Of a stretch of 64,000 nt of DNA, positions 52,447-60,903 are shown one piece after another. The stretch is taken from NCBI GenBank assembly GCA_018812925.1, contig JAHJCU010000004.1:165621-229620 (forward strand), written 5' to 3'. Each line of letters starts with the position of its first letter. The first letter of the stretch is position 1. The translations under genes were made by a program, and so were the position numbers. The DNA is from Candidatus Omnitrophota bacterium (GTDB lineage: Bacteria > CAIJMQ01). The notes under the pieces are model-generated. The model was not told where the DNA came from, did no database searches, and saw only the letters and a program-made list of their open reading frames with translations.

Positions 52447-53469
52447 CTATGGTATAACAGCGATTTTTATGCCTTCACCTTTTATTATTTTTTCAAACGC
52501 ATCTAAGACTTTATCCAACGGAATTTTATCCGTAATTAAACGCGATAAGTTTAGTTTTTTTCTTATAATTAAATCATACGCTTTTTTCACATGCGCAGGA
52601 GTATGATGAAAAACGCCTTTCATCGTAATTTGGGAATAATGCACAAGTTCGGTGTCTAATTCTATTTTCTCGACTTGTTTGCAACCTCCAAAAAATAGAA
52701 CCCTACCGCCTCCTCTTACCATTTTTATACTATCTTCCCACGCTTTGGCAATACCTGTTGCTTCTATCGCTATATCCGCGCCTTTATCAAAAAATCTTTT
52801 AACCTCTACTATAAAATCATCGTTTTCTTTAATCAAAAATCCCTTATCGCATCCCAAAGTTTCGGCTACTTTCAACCTTTGCTCGTTTTTTTCCATCACT
52901 ACGACATTTACCTCTATACTTTTTAAAACAATAAGAAAAATAAGTCCGATGGGACCTGCTCCGCTTATAACTACTTTGTCGCCTTTTTTTACGCCTATTT
53001 CTTCAACTCCGTGAACAACACAAGAAAGCGGTTCCAGAAATGCTGCTTCTTCGTATATGATATCCGCAGGAATTTGGAACATATTCGTTTCTACAATTGC
53101 TTCGGGAACTTTTATGTATTCCGCATAAGCTCCGTTCAAAAAAGTTAGGTGTTCGCATAAAGAGAATTGATTTATTTTGCAGTAATAACATTTAAAACAA
53201 GGGGCAGAATTTGCCGCAACAACTCTATCGCCTTTTTTAAAATTCTTTATGTGGCTGCCTACTTCTTCTACGATACCCGCCCATTCGTGCCCAAATACGG
53301 AAGGAACACTTAACATTTTAGAATGTCCACCTCTTTGATATACTTTGGCATCGGTCCCGCAGGTTAGGGCAACTTTAATTTTTACCAGAACTTCCCTATC
53401 GCTTATGGAAGGTTTTTCTACGTCTTCCAACCTTATATCTTTTACACCGCAAAGAACTGCCGCTTTCAT
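52447..53469 (-). CDS. Zinc-dependent alcohol/sugar dehydrogenase (MDR family)
   Basis: A 340-residue medium-chain dehydrogenase. 'TCGTDAKVYQRGG' and 'GHEWAGIVEEVG' supply the catalytic zinc ligands; 'CFKCYYCKINQFSLCE' is the four-cysteine structural zinc site; 'VVISGAGPIGLIFL' is the NAD-binding Rossmann turn. It resembles L-threonine and sorbitol dehydrogenases, but the substrate cannot be fixed. It overlaps fmt by four bases. Confidence 0.93.
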   Translation of the reverse strand: MKAAVLCGVKDIRLEDVEKPSISDREVLVKIKVALTCGTDAKVYQRGGHSKMLSVPSVFGHEWAGIVEEVGSHIKNFKKGDRVVAANSAPCFKCYYCKINQFSLCEHLTFLNGAYAEYIKVPEAIVETNMFQIPADIIYEEAAFLEPLSCVVHGVEEIGVKKGDKVVISGAGPIGLIFLIVLKSIEVNVVVMEKNEQRLKVAETLGCDKGFLIKENDDFIVEVKRFFDKGADIAIEATGIAKAWEDSIKMVRGGGRVLFFGGCKQVEKIELDTELVHYSQITMKGVFHHTPAHVKKAYDLIIRKKLNLSRLITDKIPLDKVLDAFEKIIKGEGIKIAVIP

Positions 53470-54404
53470 TCGGAAAACCTCATCCCTTTTTCTAATTTAT
53501 GCCCTTGTAAAAAATCTTGTATGCTCATTTTCCTTTTGCCTTCAATCTGTACTTCTAAAAGACTTAAGTCTCCCTCGCCTGTTGCAACAACAAGATTGTT
53601 TTTATCAACTTCTATTATTTCCCCGGAATTTGTTTTTGCATCGCCAAGTTGAAGTATCTGTGCTTTATGTATTTTGAACATTTTCCCGTTTAAATGTGTG
53701 TAAGCAGACGGCCATGGATTTAGCCCCCGGACAAGATTGAAAATTTCTTCGGCGCTTTTATCCCAATCTATCAATCCGTCTTCTTTTTTTAACAAAGGAG
53801 CATAAGTTACTTTGCTATCGTCTTGTCTGGTAGCAACCACTTTATTTTCTTTAATATTTTGCAAAGTGTAATACAATAGTTCCGCACCTTCTTTAGATAA
53901 TTTTTCACGGAGCGTTCCTGCGGTATCTTCCGGCTTAATTTCTACTTTCTTCTGGGAAATTATATCTCCCGCATCCATCGCTTCATTCATATACATTGTC
54001 GTAACTCCCGTATGCGTATAGCCGCGAGTAATACTGTAAGTGATAGCTCCGGCGCCTCGCAACTGCGGCAAAAGCGATGAATGCAAATTCACGCATCCTC
54101 GGGTAGGAATTTCTAATATTTTTTTAGGCAGAATTCCGCCATAAGCTACAACAACTATTAATTCTGGCGCAAGCGATTTTATATAAGATATCGCTTCATC
54201 TTTGAGTTTTTCGGGCTGATAAACGTTAATACCAAGTTCTAAGGCAACAGTTTTTATTTCTAATGGAATAACCTTTAATCCCCTGCCTTTTTTTCTGTCA
54301 GGTTTGGTAACAACGCCGATAATACTGATATCCTGCTTCTTTTGTGACAATAACTTCAAGGAAGCAATAGCAAAATTATCGGAACCAAAAAATAGTATTT
54401 TCAT
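53466..54404 (-). CDS. fmt: Methionyl-tRNA formyltransferase
   Basis: A 312-residue enzyme that formylates initiator Met-tRNA. 'MKILFFGSDNFAIASLKLL', 'VVTKPDRKKGRGLKVIP' and 'GCVNLHSSLLPQLRGAGAITYSI' are the conserved N-terminal blocks; 'HSSLLP' carries the formyl-transfer site. The C-terminal tRNA-binding domain is present. def is not adjacent. It lies downstream of the sugar cluster and 1 base after the glycosidase gene. An initiator tRNA is at 62594. Confidence 0.96.
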   Translation of the reverse strand: MKILFFGSDNFAIASLKLLSQKKQDISIIGVVTKPDRKKGRGLKVIPLEIKTVALELGINVYQPEKLKDEAISYIKSLAPELIVVVAYGGILPKKILEIPTRGCVNLHSSLLPQLRGAGAITYSITRGYTHTGVTTMYMNEAMDAGDIISQKKVEIKPEDTAGTLREKLSKEGAELLYYTLQNIKENKVVATRQDDSKVTYAPLLKKEDGLIDWDKSAEEIFNLVRGLNPWPSAYTHLNGKMFKIHKAQILQLGDAKTNSGEIIEVDKNNLVVATGEGDLSLLEVQIEGKRKMSIQDFLQGHKLEKGMRFSE

Positions 54405-54405
54405 A

Positions 54406-55572
54406 TTATCTGATTCCTTCTAAAAAGGGAGTCTTTTTTTGTTCTACACATTCGGCGGCATAAAGATACATAGCGGCAGACCATGTTTGCCAATCCTGTC
54501 CCTGTGGTGTGCCATCTTGTGCACGATGCCACTCGTTAAATCCGAATTCCACTTTTGCTTCACGCGTCTGTTTAATGAGCTTTGCCAATGAGAGCAATTT
54601 CTTTCTTGCAAGTTTAAATCTTTTCGCAGAAACTAAAGCCGCAATATAAAACCCGCAAACAAAAGGCCAAATACCGCCATTGTGATATTCTCCCGGCGAA
54701 TTGTATTTTTTATAACGCGGCAGCCAGTCAGGATCTCCTTCCTTTATGTAAGGGAAAAAATTGGGTGGCAAATCAACAGCCAATTCTCCACGTTCTCTCA
54801 TTGTTTTACATTCCGTCTCTATCCAAGTAATAAGTTTTTTTGTCCTGGAAGGTTTTGCAATTCCAGACAAAATTGCCAAACTATTACCTAATAAATCAAA
54901 CCGTTCGCTCCTATATGTCTTGTAGGACCATAGAGCATAATAGGGCTTAGATCTTAATACTAAACCTTCATGAACATGACGATTTTGTCTATCGCCTTTT
55001 ACGGTTAAACGAGTCATCTGCCCTTTAAAGAGTTCTGAGCGCTCATTTAATCCGAATAACCGAAGATAAATATACACAAGTGTATTTACAAATAATCCGT
55101 ATCCCAAAACCCACTGTTCGTCACGCCAATCACTCGTGGGTAATTGCGAAACCATAATGCGATTAGTAGGGCTGCGATATTGCATCCATGTAAGAGATTT
55201 TTGCACTGCATCCTCAAGAAAGTCAGGCTCATTCATAACTTTTCTCCAAAGACCGACACCGATTAGAAATAATGGTGTACAATCACTTGAGCCCCTATCT
55301 TGAGAGTCATTAACCAAAGAAGAAATATGACCTAAATGAGACTGGTTTTTTGCTAATGTTTCCAGAACATGTTTCAATGATTTAATTAATTCTTCATTCT
55401 TTGTCGTTAAAATCCCTAATGAGCTAATTAACAAATCTCGAGTGTATGGTTCAGGATAACCCCAGCCCGCCGTTCTCGGTAAACCGTGATAGGGACCGTG
55501 TTTATTATGCAATAATACTTCCAAAGCCGCATGCTTTGCTTTTTCTATAAACTTTTCATCTCTTTTTATCAT
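54406..55572 (-). CDS. (Alpha/alpha)6-barrel glycoside hydrolase, GH100/amylo-1,6-glucosidase-like
   Basis: A 388-residue helical-barrel enzyme. 'GYPEPYTRDLLISSLGIL' and 'DRGSSDCTPLFLIGVGLW' are conserved; the C terminus 'GFNEWHRAQDGTPQGQDWQTWSAAMYLYA' has the W-x-W-x-A-x-x-L-Y signature of glycogen-debranching and neutral invertase-like families. Acidic residues Asp in 'TRD' and Glu in 'NEWH' are likely catalytic. It is followed by the glycosyltransferase gene 1 base away, so it probably acts on the same sugar. The exact linkage is unknown. Confidence 0.75.
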   Translation of the reverse strand: MIKRDEKFIEKAKHAALEVLLHNKHGPYHGLPRTAGWGYPEPYTRDLLISSLGILTTKNEELIKSLKHVLETLAKNQSHLGHISSLVNDSQDRGSSDCTPLFLIGVGLWRKVMNEPDFLEDAVQKSLTWMQYRSPTNRIMVSQLPTSDWRDEQWVLGYGLFVNTLVYIYLRLFGLNERSELFKGQMTRLTVKGDRQNRHVHEGLVLRSKPYYALWSYKTYRSERFDLLGNSLAILSGIAKPSRTKKLITWIETECKTMRERGELAVDLPPNFFPYIKEGDPDWLPRYKKYNSPGEYHNGGIWPFVCGFYIAALVSAKRFKLARKKLLSLAKLIKQTREAKVEFGFNEWHRAQDGTPQGQDWQTWSAAMYLYAAECVEQKKTPFLEGIR

Positions 55573-55573
55573 A

Positions 55574-56716
55574 CTATGAAATTCCTAATCGTTTTGATAT
55601 TATTTCAACAAATTTCTTAGCTATAATTCTATAATCGAAATTTTCGACAACTCGTTTTCTTCCTTCTTTCCCCATTTTTTCTCTTAAACTTGGATTCTCC
55701 ATCAAATCCATTAGATAATTAGCAATATCGTGAACACTTGCTCTGTAATCTACTGTTCTCGGTTTCTTGAAAGTATGTCGGTGTCCTTCTTTATAACCGG
55801 AATCATCTCCAAGAATGGTTTCTCTGAGCCGAATTTCTTGAGCAACATCAGCTAAAAAAGCAGTTTTGCCGTGAACCAATGTATCCAACATCCCCATTGC
55901 TTTTATGCCTATTACCGGTTTTCCGCATGCGTTCGCTTCTATTTGGATCATTCCAAAACCCTCTAAGCGGGATGGGGCGGCATAAATATCACATGCAGAT
56001 AATAAATAGGGCATAAAATTTCTGGAAACTGTATTTGTGGTATAAATCACATTTTTATCTATTCCTAAATGTGTAGCTAATTGTAAATCCGCCAAATTTT
56101 GTTGATGTGTGCGGGGTTGAGGCCAGACTTTACAAACATATTTCCAATCAGGAGACTTAGTATCATTTATTGCCAAAGCCTGCATAACTTCTTGGGCCCC
56201 TTTAGATGCGGCATCGCCGCCTACAGTTAAAATCATTATTTGGTCATCTGCTACGCCTAAAGCTTCACGAACAGCAGCAACTTTGGGTTCCTTTTTGTCA
56301 CGAGGCGAAAAAGCATCCGTATCGCATCCAACATGCAAAACTTCAATATTTTTACCGTTAAGACCATCGCGTATATATATTTTTTTTACCCAATTTGAAG
56401 TAACGAGCACTAAAGGTAAACTGTCAAGTATCTCTCTATAGTTTGCCATATAACCGTCAGCTACAAACCAAGGTACCACAGTTACTCCATATCGTTGAGG
56501 GTGAAGAACTAAATGAGGTGTATGTCCCCAGTATCCGATACCTACAACAATATCCGGTTTAAACCAACGATAATACCATTCTTTTTCTTGAGCTGACTCA
56601 AAATTTACAGAATGAACATCAACTCCCATCTCTTCCAGTCCCCTGTGCAGCAAATATCCCTGTGTTGCAAGACCAGCAGGAGAAGGAGGATAATCATACA
56701 AAAGTAAAACTTTCAT
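55574..56716 (-). CDS. Glycosyltransferase family 4-like
   Basis: A 380-residue GT-B fold enzyme. 'YPPSPAGLATQGYLLHRGLEEMG' is the usual N-terminal donor/acceptor loop, and 'APSRLEGFGMIQIEANACGKPVIG' contains the E-x7-E nucleotide-sugar motif (EGFGMIQIE). It sits between a glycoside hydrolase and a PIG-L deacetylase, an arrangement like thiol- or glycoconjugate-synthesis gene sets, but its identity to BshA or MshA is not supported. Cytoplasmic. Confidence 0.9.
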   Translation of the reverse strand: MKVLLLYDYPPSPAGLATQGYLLHRGLEEMGVDVHSVNFESAQEKEWYYRWFKPDIVVGIGYWGHTPHLVLHPQRYGVTVVPWFVADGYMANYREILDSLPLVLVTSNWVKKIYIRDGLNGKNIEVLHVGCDTDAFSPRDKKEPKVAAVREALGVADDQIMILTVGGDAASKGAQEVMQALAINDTKSPDWKYVCKVWPQPRTHQQNLADLQLATHLGIDKNVIYTTNTVSRNFMPYLLSACDIYAAPSRLEGFGMIQIEANACGKPVIGIKAMGMLDTLVHGKTAFLADVAQEIRLRETILGDDSGYKEGHRHTFKKPRTVDYRASVHDIANYLMDLMENPSLREKMGKEGRKRVVENFDYRIIAKKFVEIISKRLGIS

Positions 56717-56730
56717 TTAAGCTCTCCTTT

Positions 56731-57348
56731 CTAAATTTTTATATGCCAGAATGCCTCTTTCCTTGGAATTGTTTTTGCCTCAAAACTATTTTTATCAAAT
56801 CCATATATCTCGGTTATAATATTACATTTCTTTTGCCATATTTTATCATTTAATTCAATTAACAAATCTGCTTTATCTATCGCTTTTGGGAGATAGTCTC
56901 CCCTGCCATCTTCATATGCAAACTTCCAAAACTGATTTGTGTGTATTTCATAATTATGACACAAATCCGAAACTGCCTTTGCTGTTTCTTCGTGTCTCAA
57001 GTGTCTCGTATATTCGCCGGATTCGCTATGCGTAACAACAAGATCAAAATTATTGCAAGGCAGTAATTCCGTTATAGTTTCCTGAACGTCCTTGATAGGT
57101 AACGGATTTTGCTCAGGTTCATCGTCAAGGTCACCCATAAAACCGGTAGCATTTAATTTACTAAGCGCTTTAAAAAATTTAGGGGCTCGGTTAGTATCAC
57201 TTTTTCTGCAAATGGTAATTACAATCCATTTGGCTTGAGGATTTAAAAGTATTAAACCTCCGGCCCATAAAGTTTCATCATCCGGATGAGCAACAATAAC
57301 AAGACATTTGCTGTTCCTGTTTATTATCAATTTGTCTCCAGGGTACAA
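56731..57348 (-). CDS. PIG-L family N-acetylglucosamine deacetylase
   Basis: A 205-residue zinc deacetylase. The metal motif AHPDDE is at 20-25, and 'VTHSESGEYTRHLRHEETAKAV' carries the second H-x-x-H type site. The start is a TTG at 57348; no ATG upstream of the motif fits. It is first in the three-gene sugar cluster. Substrates of relatives include GlcNAc-inositol and GlcNAc-malate. Confidence 0.88.
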   Translation of the reverse strand: MYPGDKLIINRNSKCLVIVAHPDDETLWAGGLILLNPQAKWIVITICRKSDTNRAPKFFKALSKLNATGFMGDLDDEPEQNPLPIKDVQETITELLPCNNFDLVVTHSESGEYTRHLRHEETAKAVSDLCHNYEIHTNQFWKFAYEDGRGDYLPKAIDKADLLIELNDKIWQKKCNIITEIYGFDKNSFEAKTIPRKEAFWHIKI

Positions 57349-57359
57349 AATGCTTAAGA

Positions 57360-57437
57360 TTACTTTAACTCTTCTTCATTTAAACCGAAATGATGTCCTA
57401 TTTCATGATAAAGCACGTCTGCAACTCTTTTTTCTAT
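57360..57437 (-). pseudogene. Truncated 3' end of the zincin metallopeptidase gene
   Basis: The 25 codons before the TAA at 57360-57362 read 'KRVADVLYHEIGHHFGLNEEELK', matching the last residues of the intact gene at 59662 with one conservative change. About 78 bases match with roughly five or six mismatches, mostly synonymous. The 5' boundary is abrupt and adjoins a hairpin repeat (57441-57517). Confidence 0.85.
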
Positions 57438-57440
57438 TTA

Positions 57441-57517
57441 GTCCTCCCTGCTACATTTCGTTACCCGATGATTTCTTCGAAATCACCCCTTGGGCACAAG
57501 AGAAATGTAGGGGGGAC
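57441..57517. repeat. Hairpin repeat beside the zincin fragment (copy E)
   Basis: An outer stem CTACATTTC (57451-57459) and GAAATGTAG (57502-57510), extended by GTCC...GGAC type ends, encloses GATTTC-TTC-GAAATC (57470-57484). It resembles the intergenic hairpin repeats in layout, and lies exactly at the break in the zincin fragment. Confidence 0.65.
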
Positions 57518-57613
57518 TATATCTTTGCAATATTAAAAACCTCCGTAATCTTTATGACATTTTAAGAAACTTTTGTGGGGATTGCAATTAAGGGTATAGT
57601 GACAGAGCAGTAA

Positions 57614-59503
57614 TTATTCTTTTACCAAGCCATAAACAGGGATTTCTATTTTGGGCTGGTCGGGATTATTGGTGTGGATGGTTATGTTTCCTTTTATGCT
57701 GCCTGTTGGTGCATTATCCTTTAGAGTAGCAGTTATCTCATATTCCTTGTCTTCGGTTTTAGGAGTAATGGCTACAGAAATGCAATCAAGGGGATTTTCT
57801 ATTCTCTCTATCTTTAATGGTTCCTTGCCTGTTGTGAAAATGGTCATTTTAGATGCAGGAGTTTCTCCTTTATTTACAAAACCAAAGAAAAACATATTAG
57901 GACGGGATTCTATCATCTTTTCTTCTTTGATATTTCCTGTAACTGGAATCTCTATCTTTGGGTATTTTTCACTTGTGGTATAAATAGTAACTTTCTCTTC
58001 AAATTTACCAACGGGAATATCGGGACTAAGACTCACTTCTACTTCAAAACCCTGGTAGTTTTTCTCAATACCCTTATAACTTATCTTTTTATTTTTGGAA
58101 ACTTGGACAAAAAGATACTTAGATGTTGATTCTGTGTTAGTAATAATAAATTCTTCGTCTTCAGGTGTAATAATGTATGTCTTTTTACTTATGAAAGCTC
58201 CTTTGTTTATGTCCTCCCCCATAACATCCCCAAAATCAATATTGGTAGGGAAGATTACAATTCTTGTCTTAATAGGTTCTTCTTCTTCCTTAACTATCCC
58301 TTTTATCTGAAGTTTGACTACTGGAGATTTTATATCAATCTCTTTACCAGCGTTCGGAGGAATTACATCAATCAGTTCGCCTGTTTTCATATCCACTATG
58401 CTTTTATACTCCCCAGAATCAATATCTGGAACTCCAACATCTTTATCAGTAACAGCGTTAAGAACGCAATTGGTTATTTTGATATGTTCTTCACTCGCTA
58501 CATACATACTAAGATTCTCTACCTTTTTGCAATATGGTTTATCTAATTTTTCACAGAACTCATCAAGGAATTGGTAATTTTTTTCCACGCCTTCCTCTGG
58601 AACCCAGACATCTCCTGTTAGATTTTTAACAGTGTAAAAACATTCAGCTCCGATAAATTCACGCTTTGTATCTCCCTGTTTCAACGTGACACTATTGATC
58701 ATTTTTGAAACAGTATATCCCTTGTTAGGGTCTATCCACCATTTAGCTTTGGAGTTATATTCAGGAAAAGAGGCCTCCAAAACATAGCACATAGAATCAT
58801 TAACTTCCTCCTGACCAGCCAATTTAAGTTTTCCTTCTTTTAATAACTTCTGAAGATTCTCACTTAATAATTCTACTCCCTTTTTATCTGACCACCACCA
58901 CCTCAAGCCAAACTGAAGAGGGAAAGTAAATGGGCGTTGAGGACCTTCCCCAACTAAAAGTTTTTTATCGGCATGAAAAAATGTGTATGAATCAGTGGGA
59001 GAATAGTAATAGGTGTATTTTCTTGACGGGAATTCGGAATATTTTTCTTCTTCCAAGTCTGAATGAGGGTCAACAGGACCTTTGAATAGAATTCCTGTAT
59101 ATTCAACATCTATGCGGATTCTGTTGTCTTTAATGGAGAAACGTGCTTTCCCGACCTGACGAGAACTACCTGAAAGCCAAGGGTCTTCTTCACTTTTCTC
59201 GAGAGCCTCAATGTGTTCTTTAAGAGATTTTTCAATTTCTTCGGACCGCAATCCTGCTTCCTTACCTAACCTTCTAATGTCATCTTTAATTACCTCCACA
59301 TTATACTTCTTAGTTTGGTGATATTTTTCAAAATTTAACTCAAAGGTGGCACTCTGAATAAACGACTCATTATAAGAGACTCCTTTGATGATTGTCTCAA
59401 GGAGCTCTTCGTTTGTTTGTGAGAATAGTATAAGTGGATATGTTGCTATCAAAATTAAAATACTAATAAACTGCAAAAATATTCTACTTCGCTGTAATAC
59501 CAT
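57614..59503 (-). CDS. Secreted protein with LolA-like and repeated DUF1573-like domains
   Basis: A 629-residue protein with an N-terminal signal/anchor (about 10-28). The first half has an internal coiled-coil region and a beta-rich LolA/DUF2092-like domain ('GEGPQRPFTFPLQFGLRWWW', 'YVLEASFPEYNSKAKWWID'). The C-terminal half holds two repeated immunoglobulin-like units: 'GKFEEKVTIYTTSEKYPKIEIPVTGNI' and 'GSIKGNITIHTNNPDQPKIEIPVYGLV', the DUF1573 pattern common in planctomycete-type genomes. Probably periplasmic. It lies between a zincin 3' fragment and the intact zincin gene. Confidence 0.75.
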   Translation of the reverse strand: MVLQRSRIFLQFISILILIATYPLILFSQTNEELLETIIKGVSYNESFIQSATFELNFEKYHQTKKYNVEVIKDDIRRLGKEAGLRSEEIEKSLKEHIEALEKSEEDPWLSGSSRQVGKARFSIKDNRIRIDVEYTGILFKGPVDPHSDLEEEKYSEFPSRKYTYYYSPTDSYTFFHADKKLLVGEGPQRPFTFPLQFGLRWWWSDKKGVELLSENLQKLLKEGKLKLAGQEEVNDSMCYVLEASFPEYNSKAKWWIDPNKGYTVSKMINSVTLKQGDTKREFIGAECFYTVKNLTGDVWVPEEGVEKNYQFLDEFCEKLDKPYCKKVENLSMYVASEEHIKITNCVLNAVTDKDVGVPDIDSGEYKSIVDMKTGELIDVIPPNAGKEIDIKSPVVKLQIKGIVKEEEEPIKTRIVIFPTNIDFGDVMGEDINKGAFISKKTYIITPEDEEFIITNTESTSKYLFVQVSKNKKISYKGIEKNYQGFEVEVSLSPDIPVGKFEEKVTIYTTSEKYPKIEIPVTGNIKEEKMIESRPNMFFFGFVNKGETPASKMTIFTTGKEPLKIERIENPLDCISVAITPKTEDKEYEITATLKDNAPTGSIKGNITIHTNNPDQPKIEIPVYGLVKE

Positions 59504-59661
59504 ATCTCTCCCTTAATATCTTGCTTCCTTTTGTAACATTTTAAGAAATCCTAAGACTGTTTTTGATGTAGTTAATGAGGCTATTCATTTATGTATTTTA
59601 AAACATCATACCAAAAAATTCACGTGTCCATACAGTAAGTATTGAGAAGTTACCTCAAATT

Positions 59662-60009
59662 TTACCTTAACTCTTCTTCATTTAAACCAAAATGATGCCC
59701 AATTTCATGATAAAGCACGTCTGCAACTCTTTTTTTTATTTCGGCGTCACTACCGCACATTTTTTCTATAGTATTTTTATATATCGTTATTTTATCCGGC
59801 AAAGTCGAACTATGCCAAACACTCCGCTTCTTCAACGGTATACCCCTATACAGTCCCAACAAAACCGTTCCGGGTGATGTAAAACCTCGAGGCATATTTT
59901 CTTCCACGACTATTTCCACATTTTGCAATTTATCTCTAAATTGCGCAGGCAACTCTTTCAAAGCTTCTATTATCAATTTTTGAAATTCGTCCTTGGTCTT
60001 TTTGATCAT
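59662..60009 (-). CDS. Metallopeptidase family protein (zincin-like, minimal)
   Basis: A 115-residue protein. 'VLYHEIGHHFGLNEEELR' contains HEIGH, the HExxH zinc motif, at the C terminus, and 'MPRGFTSPGTVLLGLYRGIPL' is a conserved family block. This single-domain family is widespread and of uncertain function. It overlaps the CAP gene by four bases. A duplicated 3' fragment lies at 57360. Confidence 0.88.
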   Translation of the reverse strand: MIKKTKDEFQKLIIEALKELPAQFRDKLQNVEIVVEENMPRGFTSPGTVLLGLYRGIPLKKRSVWHSSTLPDKITIYKNTIEKMCGSDAEIKKRVADVLYHEIGHHFGLNEEELR

Positions 60010-60881
60010 TCAGCTTTTATCAGAAGATATTCTATCCTTTTTTCCACTATGCGTATCAGAACCACAGCCGAATAGCCCTGAGAGGTTATAAGTTGACTAA
60101 AACTTCCTTTCTCGTCTTCAAGTCCTTTATCCGTAAAATCAATAATAAAACCGTTGCCAACCATTAAGTCGATTTTCAATTTAAGCGCAGGAGAGTTTCC
60201 CAAAAAACCCTCCACAACAAAATCCCTTTTAACAGGAATATTGGCATTTATGAATTCCTTTGAGAGCCTTTTCTTTAACGCAATATTTCTATAATCAGAG
60301 CTTTTTATAGCGTCTTTTACCATATTGAATATTTTGTCTATTTCATCTTCAGACAGTTTTGAAGGCAAAGGGACAAACCCTAAAGCCCTCTTAATAAAAT
60401 TTTGAGTAATATAATATTCATCCTCTCCGTTAACTTTATATACTCCAACACCTGCCTCTTCAACCTGAACGTTAAGAATATTTTTCCTATGTCCCGGACT
60501 TTGCATCCAACCTCTCACCGATTCTTCCGCAACATCCTGATAATTTAGACATTTAAATAAGTTTTCAGCCGACACGGTAAAAACAATTCCGTCTTTTTCC
60601 AAGCGCTCGCCAACTAATTCCCCCTCTTTATTTTCGTGCGCAAAATATCCTTTAATAGCCATATCCTGCGAATGCTTGCGCGCAACCTCTGTAATATCGC
60701 TTGACCATTCTAACTTGGGAAGATTATGTTTAAATCTTTCCTCGTTTACCCTGTCATAAATAAGTCTTTCTAAAAAAGATATGGACCTTGTTTCAACCGG
60801 TTCAGTTCTAAAAAAAGAAAAAACTTTTATATTCCCAAAGACCATTAACAAAACAACAAGAATAAACAACCGACTTTTCAT
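60006..60881 (-). CDS. CAP (SCP/PR1) domain protein, secreted
   Basis: A 291-residue protein with a signal peptide (residues 1-22). The CAP domain (about 35-165) has 'NEERFKHNLPKLEWSSDITEVARKHSQDMA', 'AENLFKCL' and 'WMQSPGHRKNILN', the typical YkwD pattern with its two His and two Glu sites. The C-terminal third (about 175-291) is unassigned. It is downstream of tilS by 22 bases and coupled to the metallopeptidase gene. Confidence 0.88.
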   Translation of the reverse strand: MKSRLFILVVLLMVFGNIKVFSFFRTEPVETRSISFLERLIYDRVNEERFKHNLPKLEWSSDITEVARKHSQDMAIKGYFAHENKEGELVGERLEKDGIVFTVSAENLFKCLNYQDVAEESVRGWMQSPGHRKNILNVQVEEAGVGVYKVNGEDEYYITQNFIKRALGFVPLPSKLSEDEIDKIFNMVKDAIKSSDYRNIALKKRLSKEFINANIPVKRDFVVEGFLGNSPALKLKIDLMVGNGFIIDFTDKGLEDEKGSFSQLITSQGYSAVVLIRIVEKRIEYLLIKAE

Positions 60882-60903
60882 ATATTTATCTTTGCCTTTC
60901 CGG

